A stretch of DNA of 64,000 bases from Nocardia exalbida NBRC 100660. Lineage in GTDB: Bacteria > Actinomycetota > Actinomycetes > Mycobacteriales > Mycobacteriaceae. The notes below the pieces were generated by a model, which did not search any database, was not told the origin of the DNA, and worked only from the letters and a program-made list of their open reading frames with translations. Location of the stretch: NCBI RefSeq assembly GCF_000308575.1, contig NZ_BAFZ01000161.1:1-64000 (forward strand), given 5' to 3'. Shown here piece by piece: positions 20,575 to 29,880 of this stretch (positions are counted from its first letter, which is position 1; every line of letters starts with the position of its first letter). A program made the position numbers and the translations under genes.

Positions 20575-23500
20575 GTGTTCAGCCGCATTGCCATCGTGAA
20601 CCGGGGCGAGGCCGCCATGCGCCTCATCCACGCCGTCCGAGATCTGGCTGCGGAGACCGCGCTGCCGATCGAAACCGTCGCCCTGCACACCGACGTCGAC
20701 CGCCACGCGACGTTCGTGCGAGAAGCCGACATCGCCTACGACCTCGGCCCGGCATCCGAGCGCCCGTACCTGGACCTGAAGGCGCTCGAGCGTGCGCTGG
20801 TGGAGACCGGCGCCGACGCCGCCTGGGTCGGCTGGGGTTTCGTCGCGGAGGATCCGGCGTTCGCGGAGCTGTGCGAACAGATCGGTGTCACCTTCATCGG
20901 CCCCAGCCCGGAGGCGATGCGCAAGCTCGGCGACAAGATCGGCGCGAAGCTGATCGCCGAGGAGGTCGGCGTGCCGGTCGCGCCTTGGAGCCGCGGTCCG
21001 GTCGAGACCGTCGACGCCGCCTTGGCGTCCGCGGCCGAGATCGGCTACCCGCTGATGCTGAAGGCGACCGCGGGCGGCGGCGGACGCGGTATCCGGGTGA
21101 TCACCGATGAGGCCGAACTCGTCGACGCCTATGAGCGCACTCGCCAGGAGGCCGCTCGGGCGTTCGGCAGCGGCGTGGTCTTCCTGGAGCGGCTCGTCAC
21201 CGGCGCTCGGCATGTCGAGGTCCAGGTGATCGCCGACGGCCAGGGAACCGCGTGGGCGCTGGGTGTCCGCGACTGCTCGGTACAGCGGCGCAACCAGAAG
21301 ATCATCGAGGAGTCGGCGTCACCGGTGCTGAGCCCCGAGCAGGCAGCCGAACTCAAGGCCTCGGCCGAGCGGCTGGCGATCGCGGTCGGTTACCGCGGAG
21401 CAGCGACCGTCGAATTCCTCTACCACCCCGGTGACGATCTCTTCGCGTTCCTCGAGGTCAACACCCGCCTGCAGGTCGAGCATCCGATCACGGAATACAC
21501 CACCGGTTTCGACCTCGTCCGGGCGCAGCTGCTGGTGGCCTCAGGAGGAAGGCTCGAGGGCGAACCCCCGGTCGAGCGCGGGCACGCCATCGAGGCCCGG
21601 CTCAACGCCGAGGACCCCGACCGCGATTTCGCCCCCGCCCCGGGCCGCATCGCGCGCCTGAACCTGCCTGCCGGTCCGGGTATCCGCGTCGACACCGGCG
21701 TCAGCGAGGGCGACACGATTCCCGCCGACTTCGACTCGATGATCGCCAAGATCATCGCCTACGGCCGTGACCGTGACGAAGCGCTGGGCAGGCTGCGCCG
21801 GGCGGTGGCGCAGACCCGGGTGGTCATCGAGGGCGGCGCGACGAACAAGAGCTTCGTGCTCGACCTGCTCAACCAGCCCGAGGTGATCGACGCCAGCGCC
21901 GACACCGGCTGGATCGACCGCGTCCGCGGCGAGGGCCGTCTCGTCTCGCATCGCCACTCGGCCGTCGCGCTCGCGACCGCCGCCATCGAGGCCTACGAGG
22001 AGGAAGAGCGGGTTCAGCGGCACCGGTTGCTGTCCACCGCCTCCGGTGGGCGTCCGCAGGTACAGCACGAGAGCGGTAGGCCGCTCGATCTGAAACTGCG
22101 CGGCGCGACTTACCGCGTGCGCGTCGCGCGCATCGGTGCCCATCGGTTCCGCATCGGCATCGAGGCCTGCGGCGAAATCCGCACGGCCGACGTCGACCTC
22201 GAGCGCTTCGATCGGCACACCGGGCAGATCGTGGTCAACGGCGCCCGCTACCGCTTGACCATCGGCACCCACGGGCCGATCCACCTGATCGACGTCGACG
22301 GTGTGACGCATCGGATCAGCCGCGACGAAGGCGGTATCGTCCGCTCCCCCGCACCCGCCCTGGTCGTCGCCACGCCGCTGGAGGTCGGCGCCGAGGTCGA
22401 GGCGGGCGCGCCGGTGCTCGTGCTGGAGAGCATGAAGATGGAAACGGTGCTGCGCGCGCCGTTCCGCGCTCGCTTGAAGGAGTGCGGCGTCTCCGTCGGC
22501 ACCCAGGTGGAGACCGGTGCGCCGTTGCTGCGACTGGAGCCGATCGCCGAGGACGACGAGGCCGAGGCCCCCGCGGCGACCGAGTCCGTGGAACTGGACC
22601 TGCCCGGCGAGCCCGGGCAGATCGAGCCGCACGAGCGCACCACCCGCGGTCAGCAGGACCTGCGCAGTCTGCTGCTCGGCTTCGACGTCGACCCGCACGA
22701 CGACCGCCGGGTGCTCGACGAATACCTCACCGCGCGCCGGGCTGCCATCGCGGACAACCGCAGGCCGCTGGCGGAGGAACTCGAGCTGGTGCAGGTCTTC
22801 GCCGACCTCGCCGAACTGACCCACAACCGGTCGTGGGACGAGGACGGCGACCAGGGCCATGTCCACAGTGCCCGCGAGTACTTCCACACCTATCTGCAGA
22901 GCCTCGACGTCGAGCGGGCCGGGTTGCCCGAGTCCTACCAGGCCAAGCTCGCCCTGGCGCTCGGGCACTACGGGATCACCGATCTGGAGCGCACCCCCGA
23001 CCTCGAAGCCGCGGTCTTCCGGATCTTCCTCGCCCAGCAACGCCCGTCCGACACCGCCGCGGTCATCACCACACTGCTGCGCGAGTGGCTGCAGGAGCCG
23101 GTTCCGGACCGGGCGCTGCGCGAGCCCGTCGGTCTCGTGCTGGAGCGGCTCGTGGCCACGACTCAGGTGCGCTTCCCCGTGATCGCCGATCTCACCCGCG
23201 GCCTGGTGTTCGCCTGGTACGGCCAGCCCCTGCTGCGGCGTAATCGCGCCCGCGTGTACACCAACGTCCGCAGGCACCTGCGCCACCTGGACGCGCACCC
23301 GAACTCCCCCGATCGCGGCGAGCGCATCTCCGACATGGTGCGCAGCACCGAACCGCTGGTGCGACTGCTCGGCCAGCGACTGGAGCGCGGCTACCCGGAC
23401 CACACCGTCATGCTGGAGGTGCTGACCCGCCGGTACTACGGCAACAAGGGACTCACCGGCGTGCACACCCACGAGGTGGGCGGCTGCACATTCGTGATCG

Positions 23501-26040
23501 CCGAGCGAGCGGGCTCGAGCCTGGTGTCCACCGCGGTGAGCTTCGACGCGCTCGACACCGCGCTGCGCGGGCTCACCGAACTGGCCGCTGGCGCCGCGTC
23601 CATCGACGCCGACATCTACCTCAGCTGGGAGAAGCAGCCCGGCGACTTCGACGCGATGGCGGCGGCGCTGCACGAGGTCATCGGCACCCACCAGTGGCCG
23701 AGCCAGGTGCATCGCATCACCGCAACGGTCGCGGGCAGCGGCGGCGCGGTGATGCACCATCACTTCACCTTCCGCCCGTCGGCCACCGGCATGGCCGAGG
23801 AGCGGCTGATCCGCGGCCTGCATCCCTACATCGCGCAGCGGATGCAGCTGGAGCGGCTGCGCAAGTTCGACCTCACCAGGCTGCCGTCCTCGGACGACGA
23901 CGAGATCTACCTGTTCCGGTGCGTCGCGAAGGAGAACCCGGCCGACGATCGGCTCATCGCGTTCGCGCAGGTGCGTGACCTGGCGGCGTTGCGCGAGCAC
24001 GACGGCAGGCTGCTCGCGCTGCCCACCGCCGAGAGCACCATCGCCACCTGCGTCGACTCGATCCGCCGGGCACAGTCGCAGCGGCCGTCGGCGAAACGGT
24101 TCAACACCAACCGCATCGTGATGTACATCTGGCCGCCGATCGACGTCACCCGGGCCGAGCTGCAGACCATCGGCGGACACGTGCTGCCCACCGCCGCGGG
24201 CGCCGGGCTGGAGGAGATCCTGCTCATCGCGCGGCAGCGGGACCCGGGCACCGGCGAGCTGACCAAGATCGCCGTCCGCATTTCGTTCGGCGCCACCGGC
24301 AGCACCGAGGTGACCGTCGGCGAGCCCACCGACGAGCCGGTCGAGCCGCTGGACGAGTATCGCCAGAAGGTGCTGCGGGCCAGCAGCCGCAACACCGTGT
24401 ACCCCTACGAACTGACCGGTCTGCTCGGTGATTTCGCCGAGTACGACCTCGACGAGAACCACAGGCTGGTACCGGTCGACCGGCCCAAGGGACGCAACAC
24501 CGCGGCCCTCGTCGCGGGCGTGGTCACCACGCCGACCGAGCGGCATCCGCAGGGCGTCACGCGGGTGGCGCTGCTCGGTGATCCGACGAAGTCGCTGGGC
24601 GCGCTGTCGGAGCCGGAGTGCCGCCGCGTGATCGCCGCGCTGGACCTCGCCGAACGGATGCAGGTGCCGTTGGAGTGGTACGCGCTGTCCTCCGGCGCGC
24701 GGATCTCGATGCGGTCCGGCACGGAGAACATGGACTGGGTGGCGGCGGCGCTCAAGCGCATCGTCGAGTTCACCCAGGACGGCGGCGAGATCAACATCGT
24801 GGTGGCGGGCATCAACGTCGGCGCGCAGCCGTACTGGAACGCCGAGGCGACGATGCTCATGCACACCAAGGGCATCCTGGTGATGACGCCGGACTCCGCG
24901 ATGGTGCTCACCGGCAAGCAGGCGCTCGACTTCTCCGGCGGTGTGTCGGCCGAGGACAACTTCGGCATCGGTGGCTACGACCGGGTGATGGGCCCCAACG
25001 GGCAGGCGCAGTACTGGGCGCCGAACCTGACCGCCGCGCGGGACGTGCTCATGTCGCACTACGACCACACCTACGTCGCGCCCGGCGAGCAGGCGCCGCG
25101 GCGAGCGCAGACCAGCGACCCCATCGATCGTGATGTCTCCGACTTCCCGCACGTCGCGGCGGACAGCGACTTCACGACCGTCGGCGAGATCTTCTCCGCC
25201 GCGAAGAACCGGGACCGCAAGAAGCCGTTCGATATCCGGACCGTGATGCGGGCGCTGTCCGACCAGGACCACCCGGTGCTGGAGCGGTGGGCGGGCATGG
25301 CCGACGCCGAGACCGCCGTGGTGCAGGATGCGCATGTCGGTGGCATCCCGGTGTGCCTGCTGGGCATCGAGTCGCGGGGTGTGCCGCGCCGCGGCTTCCC
25401 GTCCACCGACGGCCCGGACACCTACACCGCGGGCACGCTGTTCCCACGGTCGTCGAAGAAGGCCGCGCGGGCGATCAACGCGGCCAGTGGTAATCGACCG
25501 CTGGTCGTCCTGGCAAACCTGTCCGGCTTCGACGGCTCGCCCGAATCGATGCGGAAGCTGCAGCTCGAGTACGGTGCCGAGATCGGACGCGCGATCGTGA
25601 ACTTCCGCGGCCCCATCGTGTTCTGCGTGATCTCCCGGTATCACGGCGGCGCGTTCGTGGTGTTCTCGAAGGCGCTGAACCCGAACATGACCGTGCTCGC
25701 GCTGGAGGGCTCCTTCGCCTCGGTGCTCGGTGGCGCTCCGGCCGCCGCGGTGGTGTTCGCCGGTGAGGTCGACACCCGCACCGCGGCCGATCCGCGAGTG
25801 CGGGACCTGGAAGCGCGCGCCGCGAACGCATCCGGCACCGAGCGCGCGTCCTTGACCGCGGAACTCGACGAGATCCGGTCGTCGGTCCGGACCGAGAAGC
25901 TCGCCGATGTGGCCGCGGAATTCGACCGCGTGCACGATATCCGGCGCGCTGTCGAGGTCGGTTCGGTCGACGCCGTCATCCGCGCCTCCGAACTGCGGCC
26001 GCGCATCATCGAGGCCATCGAGGCGCGCCTGGCCGGGTGA
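20575..26040 (+). CDS. Single-chain biotin-dependent acyl-CoA carboxylase
   Basis: One 1821-residue chain carrying a whole biotin carboxylase system. Order: biotin carboxylase with ATP-grasp (about 1-450; FSRIAIVNRGEAAMRL, glycine loop KATAGGGGRGIR, EVNTRLQVEHPITE), a linker, a biotin carboxyl carrier domain with the biotinyl lysine in ESMKMET (Lys621), a long central helical region (about 670-1290), and a carboxyltransferase (about 1290-1800; SSGARI, GGVSAEDNFGIGGYDRVMGP). This order is that of eukaryotic acetyl-CoA carboxylase. Actinobacterial homologues carboxylate acetyl-, propionyl- or longer acyl-CoAs. The start is GTG behind a GA-rich region. Substrate range cannot be read directly. 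Confidence 0.9.
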   Translation: MFSRIAIVNRGEAAMRLIHAVRDLAAETALPIETVALHTDVDRHATFVREADIAYDLGPASERPYLDLKALERALVETGADAAWVGWGFVAEDPAFAELCEQIGVTFIGPSPEAMRKLGDKIGAKLIAEEVGVPVAPWSRGPVETVDAALASAAEIGYPLMLKATAGGGGRGIRVITDEAELVDAYERTRQEAARAFGSGVVFLERLVTGARHVEVQVIADGQGTAWALGVRDCSVQRRNQKIIEESASPVLSPEQAAELKASAERLAIAVGYRGAATVEFLYHPGDDLFAFLEVNTRLQVEHPITEYTTGFDLVRAQLLVASGGRLEGEPPVERGHAIEARLNAEDPDRDFAPAPGRIARLNLPAGPGIRVDTGVSEGDTIPADFDSMIAKIIAYGRDRDEALGRLRRAVAQTRVVIEGGATNKSFVLDLLNQPEVIDASADTGWIDRVRGEGRLVSHRHSAVALATAAIEAYEEEERVQRHRLLSTASGGRPQVQHESGRPLDLKLRGATYRVRVARIGAHRFRIGIEACGEIRTADVDLERFDRHTGQIVVNGARYRLTIGTHGPIHLIDVDGVTHRISRDEGGIVRSPAPALVVATPLEVGAEVEAGAPVLVLESMKMETVLRAPFRARLKECGVSVGTQVETGAPLLRLEPIAEDDEAEAPAATESVELDLPGEPGQIEPHERTTRGQQDLRSLLLGFDVDPHDDRRVLDEYLTARRAAIADNRRPLAEELELVQVFADLAELTHNRSWDEDGDQGHVHSAREYFHTYLQSLDVERAGLPESYQAKLALALGHYGITDLERTPDLEAAVFRIFLAQQRPSDTAAVITTLLREWLQEPVPDRALREPVGLVLERLVATTQVRFPVIADLTRGLVFAWYGQPLLRRNRARVYTNVRRHLRHLDAHPNSPDRGERISDMVRSTEPLVRLLGQRLERGYPDHTVMLEVLTRRYYGNKGLTGVHTHEVGGCTFVIAERAGSSLVSTAVSFDALDTALRGLTELAAGAASIDADIYLSWEKQPGDFDAMAAALHEVIGTHQWPSQVHRITATVAGSGGAVMHHHFTFRPSATGMAEERLIRGLHPYIAQRMQLERLRKFDLTRLPSSDDDEIYLFRCVAKENPADDRLIAFAQVRDLAALREHDGRLLALPTAESTIATCVDSIRRAQSQRPSAKRFNTNRIVMYIWPPIDVTRAELQTIGGHVLPTAAGAGLEEILLIARQRDPGTGELTKIAVRISFGATGSTEVTVGEPTDEPVEPLDEYRQKVLRASSRNTVYPYELTGLLGDFAEYDLDENHRLVPVDRPKGRNTAALVAGVVTTPTERHPQGVTRVALLGDPTKSLGALSEPECRRVIAALDLAERMQVPLEWYALSSGARISMRSGTENMDWVAAALKRIVEFTQDGGEINIVVAGINVGAQPYWNAEATMLMHTKGILVMTPDSAMVLTGKQALDFSGGVSAEDNFGIGGYDRVMGPNGQAQYWAPNLTAARDVLMSHYDHTYVAPGEQAPRRAQTSDPIDRDVSDFPHVAADSDFTTVGEIFSAAKNRDRKKPFDIRTVMRALSDQDHPVLERWAGMADAETAVVQDAHVGGIPVCLLGIESRGVPRRGFPSTDGPDTYTAGTLFPRSSKKAARAINAASGNRPLVVLANLSGFDGSPESMRKLQLEYGAEIGRAIVNFRGPIVFCVISRYHGGAFVVFSKALNPNMTVLALEGSFASVLGGAPAAAVVFAGEVDTRTAADPRVRDLEARAANASGTERASLTAELDEIRSSVRTEKLADVAAEFDRVHDIRRAVEVGSVDAVIRASELRPRIIEAIEARLAG

Positions 26041-26064
26041 TCCGATCGCCGTGGTTCGTCACGT

Positions 26065-26103
26065 CCGGCGAGCCCCACCTCCGAGCGGGGGGTGGCTCGC
26101 CGG
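26065..26103 (+). terminator. Hairpin after the acyl-CoA carboxylase gene
   Basis: CCGGCGAGCC (26065-26074) pairs with GGCTCGCCGG (26094-26103), with a GC-rich interior, starting 25 bases after the stop codon. Confidence 0.65.
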
Positions 26104-26408
26104 GCGAGCGGCCGAGGCCGATCCACATCTGGCATCAAGAAGTCCACGAGTCCGACCACGCGCCCGCGCGACACTATTGCAGGCGCTGATCGCCGAAGGT
26201 ATTCCCGCAACGCCCCCTGCTACTCGGCCTGTGAGCGCGTATCGCTACAACGGACGGTTTCCCGTCGCTGTGGCCGGTGGCTTCGCGGAAAGGCGGGCGT
26301 CGCGACAGTGTGCACTCGCAAGGTCGGGGCCGATATCATCGATATGCGACCTTTTCACGATGCTGATCCTTCATAGCGAAGGCGATCCATCCGTGTGGGA
26401 GGTGATCG
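26104..26408. other. Gene-free spacer before the Ser/Thr kinase
   Basis: About 300 bases between the carboxylase terminator and the kinase start. No convincing frame or repeat was seen; it presumably carries the kinase promoter. Confidence 0.4.
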
Positions 26409-28529
26409 GTGAACGGCGTAGCGTTCGGTCGCTACCAGTTGCACGAGCTGATCGGTGAGGGCGGCATGGGCCAGGTATGGCGGGCCTACGACACCGTCAC
26501 CGACCGAATCGTGGCAATCAAATTGCTGCCCGAACAGTACGCCGTCATTCCCGGCTTCCGGGAGCGATTCCGACGCGAGGCTCACGACACCGCTCAACTA
26601 CGCGAACCACATGTGGTCCCGATCCACGGCTACGGCGAAATCGATGGTCACCTCTACCTCGACATGCGCCTGATCGATGGCGCCGACGCGAGAACCCTGC
26701 TCAACCGCGATGGTGCGATGCCGCCGGAGATGGCGGTCGCTGTGATCGCCCAAGCTGCGGCGGCGCTGGATGCGGCGCACGCGCAAAGTTTGGTGCACCG
26801 CGACGTCAAACCATCCAACCTGTTGGTCACCGACAGCGGCTTCGTGTATCTGATCGACTTCGGCATCGCACGCTCGGCCAGCGATACCCCGCTGACCAGC
26901 ACCAGCACGATGATCGGGACGTTGGCCTACATGGCTCCGGAGCGATTCACCAGCGGCGTCGCCGACGCTCGATCCGACGTGTACGCGCTCACCTGCGTGT
27001 TGTGCGAATGCCTGACCGGACTCCCGCCCTACCCGAGCAACAGTGCGGAACAACAGATCGCGGCGCATCTGACTGCCATCCCTCCTGCGCCGAGCGTGCG
27101 GCGGCTCGGCCTGCCGGTCGGGTTCGACGATGTCGTCGCCCGGGGCATGTCGAAGAACCCGGACGACCGCTACTCGACCGCCGGAGAGCTGGCAACCGCC
27201 GCAGGCCGGGCCCTCACCACCGCCCCCGCGGTCGCCGCCGGAACGATCCCCGCATCAATTTCGGCACCCGGCTTCGACGGTCACAGCGCCCGGCCCGGCA
27301 CACCGCCGCCGATCCCCTCCGCAGAACCAGACACGGATCAGAAGTCCACGATCGGCGCCGGACCTTTCGCGCACTTTGGTGGCCTGCGACCCATCAGCTC
27401 CGAATCGGGGAGGATCAGACCAGACGGCACCGCACCGCCCGGACGTAAACGGCCTGTCATCCGGGTAGCGGTGGCTGTGGTCGCCGTGTTGATCGCTGGT
27501 GCGACGGCGGCCGGGATCTGGTGGCTGGCCCAGAATTCGAAGCCTGAGATGGCCTTCGAGGGCAAGTACGAGATCAATTACACGCCCCGAACCATAAACG
27601 GGAAGCCGGACGACGGCCCTCCTGCTACCCGGGTGTGGTCGGTCCGCTCGGACTGCCCATCGCACAGTGAACGCTGCGTAGCCTCGATAACCAGCCAGAA
27701 CCCGTCCGAGCCGGAGAAGACCCCGACTCAGTTCGTCGCGGACTATCGCGACGGCGCATGGATGATCACAAGAGAAGTACCGCCGCAGCCCGATACCGAT
27801 TGCGAGAGCCCGATTACCCACGCACCCCAGATCGTCTCGGCGTGGCAGCGACTCGAGTTCCGATCCGGCGACCCGTCCTGGGCCGGTACCTACGTCGGCT
27901 CCGCCGGCGGGCCCTGCGCGTACATCCAAGAGGCGGGGATGACGCTTGTCCGCGTCGGCGAGATCGACCCGAAGGTCGCCGTCGTCCCGCCCGACACCAT
28001 TCCCGACCGTGTCGACACCCGGCCCCCCGCGCTGATCAGCGGTACTTACGACGTAACCATCACCTACGCTTCGACACCCGATGGTTCCAATTCCCCGCCA
28101 CCGGATAGATTCCGGCAACGATACGACACCATCTGTCTGCGCCGCGGCGACCGCTGCGCCGCAACGACACAAGCGGATCCTCGCGCAGATCCACGCAAAG
28201 ATCCTCGCGCCGTCTTTTCTCCGATGTTCGTGCTCGAGAACGGGGCCTGGCGGACCGGCTACAGCAGTCCCTTTCCGTGCTTCGCGGGATCGAACGAGCC
28301 GCACACCAACGCGACCTTTCATTGGGAGTTGTTCCCGTCGGATGTGGGACCGGACCCCACCGAATTCTTGAAAGGCACATTGATCCGCGACAAAGCAGAC
28401 CCTTGTCCTGAGACCAGCCGCGCCGGCGTCGAAATGCGGCGGGTCACCTCGGTCGGCGGCAGGCCCGCTGTCGCCGGAATCAGTCCCGACCAGCAGCCCC
28501 ATCACCTTCGATACCAGAGATCGTCGTAA
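26409..28529 (+). CDS. Membrane Ser/Thr protein kinase (Pkn type) with duplicated ectodomain
   Basis: Eukaryote-type kinase with an intracellular catalytic domain (about 8-270), proline-rich linker, one membrane helix (about 350-373) and an extracellular domain (about 380-690). Kinase motifs are intact: glycine loop GEGGMGQVW, Lys38, HRDVKPSN (Asp132), DFG (Asp150), APER. The ectodomain shows two similar modules: GKYEINY...RDGAWMITREVPP...DCESP and GTYDVTITY...ENGAWRTGYSSPFPC, each with paired cysteines (SDCPSHSERC and TICLRRGDRC). It resembles mycobacterial PknF/PknH-like sensors. The GTG start is six bases after GGAGG. Ligand unknown. Confidence 0.9.
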   Translation: MNGVAFGRYQLHELIGEGGMGQVWRAYDTVTDRIVAIKLLPEQYAVIPGFRERFRREAHDTAQLREPHVVPIHGYGEIDGHLYLDMRLIDGADARTLLNRDGAMPPEMAVAVIAQAAAALDAAHAQSLVHRDVKPSNLLVTDSGFVYLIDFGIARSASDTPLTSTSTMIGTLAYMAPERFTSGVADARSDVYALTCVLCECLTGLPPYPSNSAEQQIAAHLTAIPPAPSVRRLGLPVGFDDVVARGMSKNPDDRYSTAGELATAAGRALTTAPAVAAGTIPASISAPGFDGHSARPGTPPPIPSAEPDTDQKSTIGAGPFAHFGGLRPISSESGRIRPDGTAPPGRKRPVIRVAVAVVAVLIAGATAAGIWWLAQNSKPEMAFEGKYEINYTPRTINGKPDDGPPATRVWSVRSDCPSHSERCVASITSQNPSEPEKTPTQFVADYRDGAWMITREVPPQPDTDCESPITHAPQIVSAWQRLEFRSGDPSWAGTYVGSAGGPCAYIQEAGMTLVRVGEIDPKVAVVPPDTIPDRVDTRPPALISGTYDVTITYASTPDGSNSPPPDRFRQRYDTICLRRGDRCAATTQADPRADPRKDPRAVFSPMFVLENGAWRTGYSSPFPCFAGSNEPHTNATFHWELFPSDVGPDPTEFLKGTLIRDKADPCPETSRAGVEMRRVTSVGGRPAVAGISPDQQPHHLRYQRSS

Positions 28530-28641
28530 ACCACCTGGCGAGGGCAGGTGATCCGCGAGGATCGGAATGCCCGGCCCCGGGAATCCGACCACGATCCAGC
28601 ACACCGTGGCAGAGGTGGAGTTCGGTAGCGTGCAGCGGGAA

Positions 28642-29880
28642 CTATCCGATGTCGACTACTCGGGCCCATGCGGGCGGTGCGTCCGGAACGTAATCGGGAT
28701 CCTGTTCGCGCCACGAAGTGTTGTTCTGCCGCCGGAACAGGCCCACCACTGTCCGGCAGGGTGGTCGTCTGGCCGGCCAGGGTGTCTGGCCGTCGGTCAG
28801 GATCACGAGGGCGTCGGGGCGGGGTTGGGTTCGCAGTGCTTTGGCGATGCCGGTGCGCAGGTCCGTTCCTCCGCCGCCCAGAAGCGGTATTCGCTCGGCA
28901 CGACACAGCGGGTGCACGATCCTGGCCGCCGCGTCACACGGCAGCACGGTGACCAGGTCGCGGCGGCCGCCCACGGCACGGGAGATAGCCGCCACTTCGA
29001 GCAGCGCGCTGCCCAGTTCGGTGTCGCTGACCGACCCGGATGTGTCGATGAGCACCGAGACCCGAGGTGGCGTGCGCCGCAGACTCGGCAGCACCACGCC
29101 GGGCACCCCGGCCGAGCGTCGCGCCGGTCGGCCGTAGGTGTAGTCCTCGCCCACACCGGCGCCGCAGACCGCCGAGCGGACGGCCGCTCCCAGCAGATCG
29201 CGCCATGGCTGTGGCGGGTGGAACGCCTCTGCCGCCCAGCGCTGCCATGCTTTGGACGCGTTCCCCGGACGGCCGATGATGCCCTGTGCCACCTGGAACC
29301 GGACGGCGTCTCGTTCCTGTTCACTCAGGCCGTCCGCACCGTCCGGTCCCAGCTCCCACTCGCGTTCCAATCCGTCGGCGCCGCTACCGCAGTCGAGCCA
29401 CGCTAAGCCCTGCGTATCCGGCCCGAGCCGGAACCTGCGCAGGTAGTCCTCCATGAGCTCCCCCTCGGGCAACCCCAACGACGCGGGCGTGACAGCGTCG
29501 CCGGGCCGGGCCAGCCCGTCGCCGAACGCGTCGTCGTTGATTTCGCAGTCCGCGGCGATGTTCATCCGCAATCGTTCTGCCGGGCCGGGCCGCTCGTGTT
29601 GCCGGGCGAATCGGTCACTGCGACCGTGATGGTCGCGCAGCAGATGCGACACCTCGTGCACCCACACCGCGGCCAAATCCTCCACCGGAGTCAGATCCAC
29701 GAAAGCCGGCGAAACGTAGCACCGCCAGTGCCGGTCGACGCCCATCGTCGGTACTCGTCGCGACTCGACGACGCACAGGGCGAACAGAGCGGTCGCCAGA
29801 TAGGGCCGAACCCTGGCGGCGTGCAATCGGGCGGCGAAGAGCTTGTCGCGGTCCAGTGTCCCAGGCGCGGTCGCGATCAT
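28642..29880 (-). CDS. Zinc-peptidase/VWA-like protein (DUF2201 type)
   Basis: 412 residues. N-terminal half contains a zinc metallopeptidase-like site HEVSHLLRDH (His75, Glu76, His79) and a second acidic motif ADCEINDD; the C-terminal half is a VWA-like domain with a MIDAS-type motif LIDTSGSVS (Asp279-Thr-Ser-Gly-Ser283) and TDGQTP. This is the layout of DUF2201 putative metallopeptidase/VWA proteins that act with a MoxR ATPase. Its ATG overlaps the MoxR stop codon by four bases (ATGA), so the pair is coupled. Probably a chaperone or protease-like effector; substrate unknown. Confidence 0.85.
   Translation of the reverse strand: MIATAPGTLDRDKLFAARLHAARVRPYLATALFALCVVESRRVPTMGVDRHWRCYVSPAFVDLTPVEDLAAVWVHEVSHLLRDHHGRSDRFARQHERPGPAERLRMNIAADCEINDDAFGDGLARPGDAVTPASLGLPEGELMEDYLRRFRLGPDTQGLAWLDCGSGADGLEREWELGPDGADGLSEQERDAVRFQVAQGIIGRPGNASKAWQRWAAEAFHPPQPWRDLLGAAVRSAVCGAGVGEDYTYGRPARRSAGVPGVVLPSLRRTPPRVSVLIDTSGSVSDTELGSALLEVAAISRAVGGRRDLVTVLPCDAAARIVHPLCRAERIPLLGGGGTDLRTGIAKALRTQPRPDALVILTDGQTPWPARRPPCRTVVGLFRRQNNTSWREQDPDYVPDAPPAWARVVDIG

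Noticed and set aside
21541-25935. A 1464-codon minus-strand frame inside the carboxylase gene
   Set aside because: Antisense shadow of a real gene whose plus-strand frame has intact domains; composition is typical of GC-rich antisense frames.
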